DNA of 64,000 nucleotides from Iris pallida (GCA_029216955.1 JANAVB010042343.1:1-64000), one strand, 5' to 3'. Positions 1 through 11,710 are shown, numbered from the stretch's first letter. Made by a program: numbers and translations. The notes: generated by a model not told the origin, from the sequence alone.

Positions 1-4
1 CGCC

Positions 5-42
<38 letters not shown>

Positions 43-732
43 AAGGCTGCTGGAAGATCAGAATTGTGTTAAAGAACACTTCTGAATTATCTGTTTACTT
101 GTGCTAAAAAACACTTCGTAAACTTTCTGTGGTGGCTCCTCTTACTTGTATATCTCAGGCCTTGAGAGAGAGAGGATGCCTTATATAGGCCCTGCAGCAA
201 CTGTTCGGTTGCCACAAAATTAGGGACGTGGTAAAAACTACCCCGAACATGTAGCAACCGCCCAGAACATGCAAACGCACGTTCTGCTGCAAGTTGCGCC
301 AACTGCGCGCATCCAGCGCTCCCTGCACGCACCCTGGTCGCGCACCATGTGGCGCACAACGAGCACAACTAAAGCGTACTACGCGCCTATCGACGATGCT
401 GACGTGCTAAGTGTAAAGTGCGCCAACAAAACGCCACATTACGCCTCATGAGCCCATGAGCCCGAGTCCGAGTCCGAGTCGCTAAACTCCTACAGGGCTT
501 AGCTTAGATCCCATGGAAATAAATTTCCCAAGAGCAAAAAGCATAAATGCTTTAATTGTTGATTTTAGCCTTTTTCCCATTAGAAAAATAACCCCACATG
601 GCAAACCCATGTGCACCTCCACACCACATGTGCATCTCCAATAATAGTAAAGCTAATATATAGAGATACAATCTCTTTATTTTTTCCGATGTGGGACTAA
701 AGTTTTCTAAAGGAAAAATCAAAACTCCAACA
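1..732 (-). mobile_element. Copia-type LTR fragment (minus strand)
   Basis: Read on the minus strand the piece begins at 732 with TGTTGGAGTTTTGATTTTTC and soon passes a box containing tagtcccacatcgg, a start I associate with plant Ty1/copia LTRs. A TATATAAGG-like promoter lies near 183-192 on the same strand, followed by a leader-like region ending at the CT tract. No internal domain or second LTR is present, so this is a solo LTR or a truncated element whose other end lies left of the window. Family assignment rests on the LTR start only. Confidence 0.6.
9..41. repeat. (CT)n microsatellite
   Basis: A perfect run of about 16 CT units at the left edge of the window. It lies beside, or inside the 3' part of, the minus-strand copia-type LTR piece that follows. 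Confidence 0.95.
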
Positions 733-1650
733 AGTAGCAGTCAATTTTCTTTCTTGTATTTCACGTGCACTCTTCACATAAGAGAAGAAAGACATTACAG
801 AATCACTATTCATGTGAGTACAAGGGGAACAAGAAGAAGACCAAATATTAATTGTCCTCTTTTCATAGCAGCAATGACTATGTTAGCTTAGGACACTTGC
901 TCCACAAACAAATAAATAAATAAACAATCCTTGTTTTTTTTGAAACAATATTCACAAGTAACACTATTATTTTGAAAGCCAATCATTACTAGTCCTTCAC
1001 GTAAGTGGGACAAATTTATTTTCTATACTCTAGAGTCAGGGAGAGTTAGATGTTGTAGTGCATATTCCACTTAGATCCCTCCACTTTATAGTAATTGCAA
1101 AAACCATACTTATAGGTAACTTAACTAAAATAATCATATATTTACTTATAGAAAATAAGTAACTTGTGCACATAAAGAATACAGGATGTGCATTCTATAT
1201 GGTTATAACACCATGTGAAGATGATTTCATATTAACCCTTCGATCTTTGTACTATTTCAAATTTAAATCATTTTGTTCTTAAATAAATTAGTTTAATGGA
1301 ATAAATAGAATGACAAAGAGTTAGATATATGTAATATATATGGGAATATAGGAAAAGTGGACACAACAGCACTTATGTCCATCTTTAACTTTGTTTTGTC
1401 AATATTTCATATAAACCCCTATAACAAATGTTCTCATGATAAAGTAATTAACAATAGAATAAAGAAAACAATTATATACTTCAATCCACCTTTACTAAAG
1501 TAAAATAGCAGCACATTGTCCCTAGGAAACATATTATTCAAGCAAGTAACTTTTGCTTACCCCCTCCATCTTTCTATTTGTTTCAATTTAATCTACCTTT
1601 TCTCATAAAAACTAATTGTAATGGGGTAGTTAAACAACAAATAGTTAGAT

Positions 1651-1653
<3 letters not shown>
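733..1653. other. AT-rich stretch without recognisable gene
   Basis: I see only AT-rich sequence with short stop-riddled frames. No domain, LTR end or repeat could be recognised. The downstream gypsy LTR piece may begin somewhere here. Confidence 0.6.

Positions 1654-1713
<60 letters not shown>
1654..1713. repeat. (AT)n microsatellite
   Basis: An uninterrupted run of about 30 AT units. Frames crossing it give Tyr-Ile repeats that have no coding meaning. Confidence 0.97.
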
Positions 1714-1717
<4 letters not shown>

Positions 1718-2821
1718 ATATTAATTTTGTTTATATATATGTGTATTCTTGGATAGGACTTGATATTTGAAGACTCAACGTGAACTTGGACAACTAGCAG
1801 GCAAGTATACCTTGCCGAACTTATACAATATTTACATGTTTCATTTCCTGTTGTACTTCTTTCCACATGGTTGTATGTTCTCATATGTATTTAGTTTATC
1901 ATTTGATGCTTTACTTGTTTTATAGAGTTATGTGCACGTATAGGATATTATTCATTTTTTTTTGTTTATTGGTCTTCTTCATGTTTACCGTGTCTTGTGA
2001 TAGAGTTGTCAGCCGTATTTCTTTGACTTTATATTGATTGATTGACTTGACTCGTGACATTTTATGGATTGGAAGTATCTTTCATTGTACTATAGTTTAT
2101 AGAATTTTACTTGACCTTGTATTCCTTTAGGTGAGGAGATTGATTCTAGGATTGGTTATTCTCGATTGGGAGTATCTTGCATTATACTACAATTGAGACA
2201 TATTATAGATTGGGAGTAGCTTGCATTGTACTGCAATCTATAGGAGTTATTCGATTGATTGATAGCCAAGTCTAGTATTACATTTCCATATGACATGTTA
2301 TTTATTAGATGTTCTTCTTGCACTGTTCGTTCTTATCTTTCATACATGTTACTGTCATAGTAGTAGGTATGTTTTTATGTATCTTGCTAGTCCACTGAGG
2401 ACCTGCTGATCTCTTCAGGTTTAGCCGAGTTTGAGCCAGGTGTCGATGAGTAGGTTTGAGTTAGCATTAGACCACGGTACCACTACCGCTGATGGTATCT
2501 TGATGATTAGCAGTTTGGACTCAGTTATTTTATTTTCATGTCTCTATTTTTACTTCCGTCTACTGGTGATGGATTTGTGTCCACAGCACGTAACTTGAAT
2601 TCCTGATAAACTTGATACTTCATTTCATATTATCATTCATTATGCAGTCTCATTTGAGTTAGTTGTATTCTCTAATTTCTGTGGATGAGATATAGATTGC
2701 CTCGAATGTTCTAGATTCCTATAACTTGTGAATACTAGACAGCGTTCTACCGCCTACACTGTGGCATAGGCTAGACTTGGACACAAACTCGTATCTTGAA
2801 AAGCGGGTGCGGGTCGTGACA
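1714..2821 (+). mobile_element. Gypsy (Del/Tekay-like) LTR 3' part
   Basis: The segment ends with gcgggtgcgggtcgtgaca at 2803-2821, an ending I associate with plant chromovirus LTRs of the Del/Tekay type. A box reading ctagtccactgaggacctgc near 2389-2408 also fits such LTRs in plus orientation. Short internal near-repeats (gattgggagtatcttgcatt and variants) lie at 2065-2240. The left end and a target-site duplication could not be found, so the extent is approximate. No coding domain is present. Confidence 0.45.
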
Positions 2822-2988
2822 GTCATGAAATTCAAAGACAGTTCAGATTTCAAGGGATAAAGTCAAAACAGTAACAGCATGACAAGTGATCTTATGCGTG
2901 TAAGCTTTAGGTGGCACAGTTCCCTCTTATGCTTCTTGTTCAAAGTATTTTAAACTTGTTTAAGTTTAGAAAACTTTGAAGGAGGTCT
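2822..2988 (+). mobile_element. Tat-type 3' tail with polypurine tract
   Basis: The last 50 bases match the sequence in front of two other Tat LTRs in this window (before 40248 and before 53719), with a CAAAGTATT box and a purine-rich tract TTTGAAGGAGGTCT directly before the LTR start at 2989. This is the priming site for plus-strand DNA synthesis in LTR retrotransposons. Nothing coding remains upstream. Confidence 0.6.
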
Positions 2989-3967
2989 TGTAGAAGCATG
3001 GAAAATATAAAAAGGGGCACATAGATTTTATGTGCCTAAATATAAAGTTTCAAGGTTGAAGCAGCTATGGGTTTTTGAATGTTGATTAAAAAGATGCATA
3101 ATTGAAGACGAGTCAGGGAGATGCAAGGTCCATTTGACACATGACGTTTTCTTGTCTCTTATATAAAAAGACGAAACTCGGACAGCGTGCACTAGTCAGA
3201 TTATGAGGAAGGTGTCCGTGATTACGTCACCATCATGATTACACTTCGACAACTATAAAAAGAGCAGTCTTACGTGACTACCTCCGTGACAGTTGTTTGC
3301 AGTATGCATTTAAAGGCTATGCATTCAATTGTTAATTGACGCATAGTTATTCTATTTTTCATGAAGAGATCATATCTAGCCACGATAATGTTTCATGTAG
3401 CACATTCAAAGCGACGTGGCGAGTCATACGTGATTTCAGTACCCATTCATTCACACGTACTGTTGGGTGCTCATGCCCTTATCTAGTTGCATGCATCTCT
3501 GAGCAGAAGAAAGTGTATTTTCTGCACATACATACATAGCTATTCTAGTAAAGAAAAGCTATAAATAGAGGACAATATCTTCCTTACACACACACGCACG
3601 AAGAGAGTCTATGTATGCTACATCTTTGCTAAAGAACTTCTATAGAGAGAGATCTTTCAGTAATAGAGTTCCTTTTGCTGTCAAGGGTTCATCAACAGGT
3701 AAGCTTCATCAACTTTTGCATCAAATCGTCAAGGGAGTAAAGAAGTCGAAGAAGACCTAATCTGCATCGCCCCAATTCCTAGATTTTATTGTACTCAGAA
3801 TTCTTGTTAAAGATTCTTGTTGTACTCTTTTCTTTAAAACAATACAAAGGTTTCAGTCTTTCTGGACTTTTTGTGTTGAAATAAGTACTACAATAGATGG
3901 AGCCTTCTAGGGTTATAAATTTTTTGCTAGAAAAAGGATAGAAAAAATTTGATCGTTGATACATCAC
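2989..3967 (+). repeat. Tat-type LTR (single copy)
   Basis: It starts TGTAGAAGCATGG after a polypurine tract, as do the LTRs at 40248 and 53719 and, on the minus strand, the LTRs of the large Tat element. A plant TATA box TATAAATA lies at 3560-3567. The right end is set at a TACATCACA that resembles the end of the LTR at 42571-42581, but no primer binding site follows, so the end is uncertain. No partner LTR was found. Confidence 0.55.
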
Positions 3968-4467
3968 AATGATTCAACTTTTGACACTCAGTCCTGATAC
4001 AAAAGGACAAGTTATGGATCAATAGCACAAATGTTGATATGCTCATTCAAATGTCCACAAGAAAATAAGGTAAAGAAAGTAGAGAAAAGTTGGATAATCT
4101 GGACGATTATCGAGATGTCGCAATCCAAATATAGTTCGAACTTACTAAAGGTGTGCTAGTTTATAGAGAATTTGAAATAGGTCTTCTACGAGATCATGTT
4201 TTGACAAATGTTGAAAACAAAAGAAATATCAAATGTTGATAAGATTTGGAAAAAAAGAATAGGTACTTATACCAAGATTTGATATGCATGATGGAAATAT
4301 CCAGCTCCTGAATACTTGCATATAGCTTATATCTCTGGATTACCCTACTATATGAAGCAATGCTTCCATAGCATCAACTAATTATAAATATCGTTTTTTA
4401 CTTTTCTTGATCTCGTGATCCATTATCGAACTCAGTCATCTAAAAAAGTTTTAATTTTCACAACCTT
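3968..4467. other. AT-rich stretch, no gene recognised
   Basis: Stop-rich in all frames. A short frame near 4240-4370 gives a faint resemblance to plant pararetrovirus movement proteins, but it is too short and broken to call. Confidence 0.5.
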
Positions 4468-4853
4468 TGTTTTTATCTTGATCTAAAACCTCCGAGTCAG
4501 AATTTATGTCGATATAAACCTTTACCATGGTTCAAATTCAAGCTTCTTTATCTTAACCTCGAATTATATTTCATTTTTTTTATATGCCATTGTTCTTTTC
4601 AAATTTATTCCTCTATTATTATTAAATATTGCTAATAAAATTAACCTCCACATATCCATCAATCAATCTTGTACATCAAATCGGTAATTTCCTAAAAGAA
4701 TTGAAAGCTCCACAATTTATAATATTGTATATCTTTGTACTTCAAAATTCAATTTTTTGTGTATTTTACCAGTTCTTAGTCACTAATTATTTACTCTTAC
4801 AAATCCCTTGTTACAGTTTTTTAATATCATCATCGCATAAGTTGATAACCTAC

Positions 4854-4937
<84 letters not shown>

Positions 4938-5131
4938 TTTATCTTGATCTAAAACCTCTGAGTCAGAATTTATGTCCATATAAACCTTTACCATGGTTCA
5001 AATTCAAGCTTCTTTATCATAACTTCGAATTATATTTCAATTTCTTTATATGCCATTGTTCTTACCAAATTTATTCCTCTATTATTATTAAATATTGCTA
5101 AAAAATTAACCTCCACATATCCATCAACCAC
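4468..5131. repeat. Direct duplication of about 195 bp
   Basis: 4468-4661 and 4934-5131 are near-identical copies in the same orientation, from ttgtttttatcttgatct to ccacatatccatcaa, differing at about a dozen sites. They are separated by 4662-4855 and a long AT tract. The second copy is cut off exactly where the LINE sequence begins at 5132, so it may be a tandem duplication later interrupted by the LINE. Confidence 0.9.
4856..4933. repeat. (AT)n microsatellite
   Basis: About 39 uninterrupted AT units between the two copies of the local duplication. Confidence 0.97.
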
Positions 5132-7890
5132 CTGGAGTAGCACTGACGCCCTCGACCCCCTCGTTCGCCTGGCCGCCAAACTCAAAGCCACCAAAAAAGT
5201 GCTCACTTATTGGAGTAAGGTTGCATTGGACGACATCTTTCAAGCCATCCGTAATGCTGAGAACGACGTCACCCGTGCGGAGATTCTTTTCGCTTGCGAT
5301 AGATCTCCTGCAGCTCGTGTTTCCCTCAACCTCACCAAAGCGTTATTAAAGTTTCATCTCAAAGTGGAGACATAATTTTCGAAATAGAAATCAAGGCTGA
5401 CCTAGGATATAGAAGGCGACAAAAACTCCAGCTACTTCCACTCTTGCGTTAAGGGGCACAGACAACAACTCTAACTCCACCATATAGCTGACGAGAGCAG
5501 ATGTATTCTCAAAAAGCAAAGGAACATCCTACTGGCTACGATCGATTTTTATTCTAAGCTGTTCACCAAAGAAGACATCTACAAGGACGTAGAATTCTTA
5601 GCCGCTATCCCTAACCTGATAGGCGAAAGAGACAACATCCAACTGACGCTTCCACCATTGGAAACAGAAGTTAAAGAAGCTATTTGGGAATTGAACGAGC
5701 ACAGCGCCCCTGGTCCTGATGGATTCACTGGCATTTTTTTAGATCATGCTGGGACATCATCTAGACTGACATTCACGAGGCGGTCAATGCTTTCTTCTAA
5801 GGAGCCAGGTACGCCAAGTCTATATTCAGCACCAACATCATCCTCATCCCCAAGAAGGACAAACCAATTTCCTTCAAAGACTTTCATCCTCTGAGTCTGT
5901 GCATCTTCACCAACAAAATTATTTTGAAGATTATCGCCAACTGCATGACTAGGATTCTTTCTATTATATCTGAAGAGCAAAGCAGATTTGTTCGAGGCCG
6001 TAATATTTTAGACAATATTCTGCTTGCCCAGAAAATGATCACCTGTATAAAATTCTTGTCCAGGGACGGGAACATTGCTATGAAATTGGACATAGAAAAG
6101 GCGTACGACAGGCTCGACTGGCAATTCATGATCTGGGTGTCCAGGGCCTTTGGTTTCTCGGAGACTTGGATTGGCATTGTGTGGAGATCAATCAGCAACT
6201 CCTGGTTCTCCACCGTAGTCAATGGCCAACCAAAGGGGTTCTTCAAATCCAGTAGGGGCGTCAGACAAGGAGATCCCTTATCCTCCATTATCTTCATCAT
6301 CACAGCTGAAGCTCTGAGCAGAAATCTAAAAAATATGGTCGGCTCCCACCGATTTCAGCATTACCACACCTCTAGCGGCTGCCATCACTCACTTGGCCTA
6401 CGCAGACGACATCCAAATCATCTCTTTTGGCGACGTGGGCTCTGTAGAGGTGGTTAACTCCACGCTGCAGAGATACACTAGGTGCTCTGAGCAGCGTGTC
6501 AACCCTAGCAAGAGTGTCATTTATGTCCACCACTCGGCGAACAGAGACCACTCCTTTATTCTCTCCAATTTTACCTCATTCGCAGTCACGTACCCCCTCT
6601 TACTTATTTAGGGTGCCCGCTAGTGTACGGTAGATCCAATACGGACACCGTCGAAGATCTAGTAGGAAAATCAAGAAAAAGATTGAGGATTGGCACAACA
6701 CGATTCTATCGCTCGGAGGGAAGATGATTCTGATTCAACATGTGCTCTCGTCTATCCCTATTTACACCCTAGCAGCCTGCACTCCTTCAAAAAAGGTCCT
6801 CACTTCTTTAGAAAATCTTTTCGCTGACTTCTTTTGGGGGCACAATGAAGGCAAGGATAAACATTATTGGGCCAGTTGGGACTTCATGGCCTAATCTACG
6901 GCAGCGAGGCGGCTCAATTTCTGCAGGCTAGCGCATGTCGTCGACGCTTGCTCGATGAAGTTGTGGTCGAAGCTCCGAGGGAGCCGTTCGCTTTAGGCTC
7001 GGTTCATCAAGGCCAAATACTACAAGCACACACACCCATCCGTCGCTTTTACGAATAGCAAATCCTCTGCCTCGTGGCGACGCATCCTGAATGGTTTCCG
7101 CCTCACCGAGCCTTGCATCCGTCTTCAGTTGGGCATGGGATATTCGTCTATATTTCATGAGAAATGGCTCAGGGATGACCCTCTCCTCCCTAGTTCGAGT
7201 GCCCCCTATAGTGAGATCAGAGACCTATGCGCTAGCGAAGGAGGGTAGAACTGGGAGAAGGCTCGGGATTGGTATTTCGGGTTTGGAGGTTGGCCCGGTC
7301 CCCGACTCTCTGAGGTGGACCCTAACGGCCCACGGCTCATTCTTCCTAGCATCTGCAAGAAGCGCGGTCCGAGGCATCGGAGCATCATCACCTCTGATCG
7401 GGGCTTTCTGACAAACATGTATTACCAAAAAATGGTCCTTTCTGATTTGGAGAGCACAGCACAAGAAGCTTCCCATAGATGACACCATCACCACCATAGG
7501 CTTCAGCATGTCACTGCTGCTCGGAGCGCAGGACAGAAAATACGAAACACATTATTTGGTCTGGCGACTGGCTTCGCACGTGTGAAACGCTTTCTCTCAC
7601 AATTGCGGCCAGAGTCTCGTAGTTGGAGGCTTCAACGATCTTCTAACGTCCTGGAGCAAGGCCTCACATGGCCACCAGATCGTCGCAGCTGCTATCATGT
7701 GGGTCAGTTGGAAGAACCGCAACAAATTCAGATACGAAAGACACCAATATTCTCCTAACCAACTGGTTAGAGAGGCTCACAGACAGATTATCAAAGTCAG
7801 CAGACATTGTAAGCACACCAGGGCGGGTCTCTGGCACTCCATCTTTTGCTAAAATTTCCCTTCATCAGAGTTTTGGGTTTTTGAGCGGCA
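5132..7890 (+). pseudogene. LINE ORF2 remnant: reverse transcriptase
   Basis: The product would be the reverse transcriptase that copies LINE RNA at the target site. Frames in order show APGPDGF (about 5709-5729), a palm block with LDIEKAYDRLDW (about 6087-6122), RQGDPLSS (about 6262-6285) and the catalytic AYADD (6396-6410), all typical of L1-clade RT. At least two frameshifts separate these blocks (between about 5750 and 5920, and between about 6320 and 6390), and the region after 6600 is broken by stops, so the gene is dead. It shares long identical stretches with LINE copy 2 on the other strand, so both belong to one family. The catalytic YADD is intact, unlike in copy 2. Confidence 0.88.
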
Positions 7891-7998
7891 GCTAGCTTTG
7901 GCTTCCCAGCTCCATTAGTTTTCCTTTTTTCGGCCATGTCAGGGCCCTCTCACTTGTAAAGGTTACGACATTTTGCGCCATTATATGAATATATATAG
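5132..7998 (+). mobile_element. 5'-truncated L1-like LINE (copy 1)
   Basis: A non-LTR retrotransposon piece that begins in the linker between endonuclease and reverse transcriptase and runs to a 3' end near 7998, matching the 3' end of LINE copy 2 (cacttgtaaaggttacgaca here, cttgtataggcctcggcatt there). It lacks ORF1 and the endonuclease, as expected from incomplete target-primed reverse transcription. It lies tail-to-tail with copy 2 across a TA tract. Confidence 0.85.
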
Positions 7999-8002
7999 GG
8001 TG

Positions 8003-8004
<2 letters not shown>

Positions 8005-8035
<31 letters not shown>
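8005..8035. repeat. (AT)n tract between two LINE tails
   Basis: About 15 AT units separating the 3' end of LINE copy 1 (plus) from the T-rich, reverse-complemented tail of LINE copy 2 (minus). Confidence 0.95.
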
Positions 8036-8039
<4 letters not shown>

Positions 8040-8149
8040 TTTTTATTTTTTTTGGCAACAAGAACTTTTATTGATGTATCAGGCACAAAATGCCGAGGCC
8101 TATACAAGTAAGCGCGCCATGCACGAAGAAACCATAAAAGCTAAAAACC

Positions 8150-10628
8150 TAACCGAGTACCAGCAGTCGCTGCTGACGGGCTAACGCAGAGCTTGCCATA
8201 ACCGGTTCGAGGAGTGGGAACAGCGGGTCCTGAGTTTAAGAATTTGACGGAGGACTTCGCGGGTCAGTTGTGCCGAGTTGTATTGGTGTTCTTCATACCT
8301 GAATTTGTTCTGGTTCTTCTAGAGTACCCAAATACTAGTGGCTGTAGCGATCTGATGACAATGGGAATTGCCCCAATTGACCAGGTGAGCGTTGATGCCC
8401 CCGGGCCGATGCATCTTCCTGTATCGGCGAGCAAGATCGGGCCAAATCTGATTAGCAAGATCTCCGGAGAGCAGGATGTTTTTAGCTGTTTCTGGTTTAT
8501 GGGAGGTGCAGCAGTGGCAGCTGGATTCGAGGCTAAAGCCGATGGTGGTTAGGGAGTCATCGGTCGAAAGCTTCATGTGCTGAGCTCTCCAGATCAGAAA
8601 AGACCACTTCATGGGTATGCATGATTGTCAAAAAGGAGCGATCAGTAGGGACGGCACGCCGCCGTCCCTCACCTTACACCTGACAGAGGCCATCGTGAAT
8701 GAACCTCCGATGGTGGGGGTCTAAAGCAAGGCGTCAGGGAGATCATTGATCCGAACGTCCGCGACGACTAACTCGGTCGTTGCCTCCGGCCCGATCCACT
8801 CTCTGATCCGGTCCTATCTCCAACCCGATGTGGGATCCTATGGATCCCGGATCGTGCAATTAGGGGAGCAGTCGGGGAGAGATGGTATACCGTGTTCCCA
8901 ATCCATTGTTCATGGCAAGGCGACGAGGAGCCGTTGCCCAGCCGCATACGGATGAGGGGTTCAGCTAGCTGATGTCCGTAAAGAATACGGTGCCAAGAAG
9001 CTGAGAAACGGTTATTGGCCACCGCCGTTGCTGGGTAAGAGTGTTGGAAGTATCTAGCTTTTATAAACCGCGTCCAGATAGAGTTATGCGATTTAATCTT
9101 CCACCATAATTTTATGGAGCATGCATCTACAATGTGCGCTAATCTGATAAATTCGAGACCTCCCTCGTCCGTAGGTTTGGCCATCGTGTCCCGGTTGGCC
9201 CAGTGGTGTTTATCCTTACCATCTTGATGACCCCAGAAGAAGTTGGCAAAAAGAGCCTCCAGGGAGAATAGAACCTTCGAATGCGGGGAGCTGACGGCCA
9301 GGGTATAGATAGGGATAGGAGACAGAACGTGCTTGATGAGGATCATCTTGCCTCCTGGAGACAAAGTTGTATTGTGCCATCCCTCGATCTTGTTCCGAGT
9401 CTTGTTAACAAGCCCGTCGAAGATGCCCGAATTAGATCTGCTGTAAACCAATGGGCACCCCATGTAGGTGAATAGTGGGTATACGGTAGTGATGGAGGTG
9501 AGATTGGTGAGAGTGGTCGAGTGGCTCCTCTCGGCTTTGTGGTGGGTATAGATGACACTTTTGTCGTGATTGATCCGCTGACCGGAATATCTGGTGTATT
9601 TATCCAGGATGCTACTGACCACTTCCATCGATCCGACGTTACCGGAGGAGAAGATTAGGATGTCGTTGGCGTAAGCTAGGTGGGTGATAAAGGGGCACCC
9701 CACGGTGGTGTGGAAGTGGTGGAATCTGTAAATGTTGACCATGTCATTGAGGTTTCGGCTGAGGGCTTCGACGGCAATGATGAATAAGGTGGAGGATAGA
9801 GGGTCTCCTTGATGAACACCTCGGCTAGATTTGAAGAAACCGTCCGCTTGACCATTGATGATCGTGGAGAACCATGAGTTGCTAATGGATCTGTATATAA
9901 TGTCTATCCATGTTTCGGAAAACCCGTATGCCCTGAGAACCCAAATCATGTATTGCCAGTCCAGGCGATCGTAGGCCTTCTCCATATTAAGCTTGATGGC
10001 TATATTACCCCCCTTGGACGTGAATTTTATGCATGTTATCATTTCCTGGGCTAGGAGGATGTTATCAGTGATGTTCCGCCCTGGGACAAAGCCGCTTTGA
10101 TTCTCGGAGATAATCTTGGGGAGGATGTGGGCCATGCGGGTGGCGATAATTTTGGAGATGATTTTATTGGCGAAGGTGCATAAGCTGATCCGTCTGAAGT
10201 CTTTGAAGGTCTCTGGGTTATCTTTTTTGGGGATTAAGATGAGTTGGCTCGAGATAAGGATTTAGTATAGCACGCTCCTTGGAAGAAAGCAGTAGCGGCT
10301 TCGATCACGTCGGTCTGAATGATGCTACAACATGACCGAAAGAAAACCCCAGAGAATCTGTCTAGACCAGGAGTGTTGTGTTCGTCAAGGGCCCAGACCG
10401 CGGACTTAAATTCTTCCGTGGAAGGTGGGATTAATAGAAGTTCATTATCCTGTTCTTCAATTAAGGGAGGGACCTTAGCCAGGAAGATCTCATCCTATAC
10501 TACGACATCTTTAGTAAAACGTTTGGGGTAGAAGTCGACCGCAGCCGCCTGGATGCTCTGCTTATCTTTGAGTAAGTTGCCGTTATCATCAGAGACTTGA
10601 TTGCGAGTAAGTTGATGTCTGCGTCCCC
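8150..10628 (-). pseudogene. LINE copy 2 ORF2: RT and zinc domain, C-terminal part
   Basis: This is the C-terminal portion of the LINE endonuclease/reverse transcriptase. A 455-codon open stretch (10135-8768) carries FVPGRNITDN, EKAYDRLDW, HQGDPLSS and the catalytic block, which reads AYANDI, so the second catalytic aspartate is replaced by asparagine. A separate frame (8612-8319) shows a Cys-His pattern SCHCCTSHKPETA typical of the zinc-binding domain that follows RT in plant LINEs. Upstream, between 10136 and 10628, the palm entry block is recognisable but reads TPGLDRF where APGPDGF is usual. The frame is cut at 10628 by the Tat insertion and continues at 27391. The YAND change alone should abolish polymerase activity. 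Confidence 0.88.
10624..10628. repeat. Target-site duplication TCCCC, left
   Basis: TCCCC directly precedes the left LTR and is repeated at 27391-27395 directly after the right LTR. Five-base duplications are usual for LTR-retrotransposon integrase. Confidence 0.92.
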
Positions 10629-11536
10629 TGTTTGCAAAAACAAAAGTATGAAACTTTATTGATACAAACTTTGTAAAAGATTACAATTTGAATTCTGGGA
10701 ATGGTACAACTTTAGGAATCCAATCTAGATGACGATTGCTTTATCCCTTGGACGATGTGAACTCTGAAGACGAAGCCTCTGAAGTTGAAGACAACTCTGG
10801 AATTGAAGGCAAAAAGCCTCGAAAGTTGAAGGCAAAAGCCTCGGAAGAATGCAGCAGCACTTAGGCAAGAACTCCTGAACTCTCTGATCTCTGATTATTG
10901 ATTCGTGATCCCCCTTGAATGGAGACTTGAAACTCTATTTATAGAGTTCTGAAAAATAACTAACTTTTAGTTATTCTGGACTGCGCATGATGGATTGCGC
11001 AGCAATTGGTTTGCGCAGCAATGGACTACGCAGGCAGTTGTTGGATCATGGGTTAACTGTCTTGGACACATGGCATCATTTGATTGAAATGCGCATGATC
11101 ATGTATAGGCAGTTGCCACGAAATGAGCAATTGATGGCATGAGTGCCATGTGTACTTTATCATTTGTACTGATAGAACGTGCACATTGAATTACGCAGAC
11201 TTTGGATTACGCCAACTTGAATTGCACAGGAAATGGATTGCGCCAACACAGATTGCGCCAACATAGATTGCACTGCCAGCTATCCTCGAGCGCCGTGCTA
11301 CACGATTAAACGAACGGCCGCCTCGATCTCCGTGCTGTCAGTTGTCAGAAGATTTGATTTGTGTCAGGTAATGATGACGATTTGCCACGTCAGCCTGCGC
11401 GCTTGGAAGTGTGCACAATCGATCCTGCGCAATCTGAATGGTGCGCAATCTGTTGTCTGCGCAAGTCATCTGAAAGTTGTATTTCTTGATTTTTTGACTT
11501 TGTTGATGTGTGCCACTTGATTTTTTAGGACCTACA
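10629..11536 (-). repeat. Tat element 1, 3' LTR
   Basis: 908 bp, TGTTTGC to CCTACA on the plus strand (TGTAGG to GCAAACA in element orientation). It contains many GCGCA/TGCGCAATCTG micro-repeats and, on the minus strand, a TATA box at 10936-10943 and an AATAAA signal near the right end of the transcript region. Confidence 0.96.
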
Positions 11537-11551
11537 AGACCCCCTTCAAAG
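11537..11551 (-). other. Polypurine tract of Tat element 1
   Basis: On the minus strand CTTTGAAGGGGGTCT abuts the LTR start TGTAGG. It is the RNase H-resistant primer for plus-strand synthesis and matches the tracts before the LTRs at 2989, 40248 and 53719. Confidence 0.9.
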
Positions 11552-11702
11552 TTTTCGAAAGTTGAATTTATTTTAAAATTTTGAAATACTTTGAATTTTG
11601 AATATGAAACCAATTTGCGCACATAATGAGTTGTCTGCGCAATCTGAGGGTTTAGCCCATTTTTAGGCGCAATCTAAGGCGGCCGTTTCGACTTTGAAAA
11701 AC

Positions 11703-11710
11703 TATAAATA
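11703..11710 (+). promoter_or_regulatory. TATA box for the antisense accessory gene
   Basis: TATAAATA lies 106 bases before the ATG at 11809, on the strand opposite gag-pol and just inside the 3' LTR. A CT-rich leader follows. This spacing fits an RNA polymerase II promoter private to the antisense gene. Confidence 0.65.

Larger units (their letters stand above)
8036..10628 (-). mobile_element. L1-like LINE copy 2, 3' half
   Basis: The 3' half of a minus-strand LINE whose 5' half lies at 27391-30242, beyond the inserted Tat element. The T-rich block at 8038-8052 is the reverse complement of its A-rich tail, and an AATAAA-like signal sits just upstream on the minus strand (tttatt at 8069-8074). 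Together the halves make about 5.4 kb, a normal full-length size for plant L1 elements. Confidence 0.88.

Noticed and set aside
87..368. A 93-codon minus-strand frame with Cys/Ala-rich sequence
   Set aside because: It overlaps the promoter and leader part of a copia-type LTR and has no recognisable domain.
1645..1884. Tyr-Ile repeat proteins at this and other AT tracts (also 4629-4952, 7892-8107, 29896-30523, 31283-31682)
   Set aside because: They are translations of (AT)n microsatellites.
4060..4420. Faint resemblance of a short frame to plant pararetrovirus movement proteins
   Set aside because: Only about 30 residues look similar, with stops and no neighbouring viral domain. Not enough to call an endogenous pararetrovirus.
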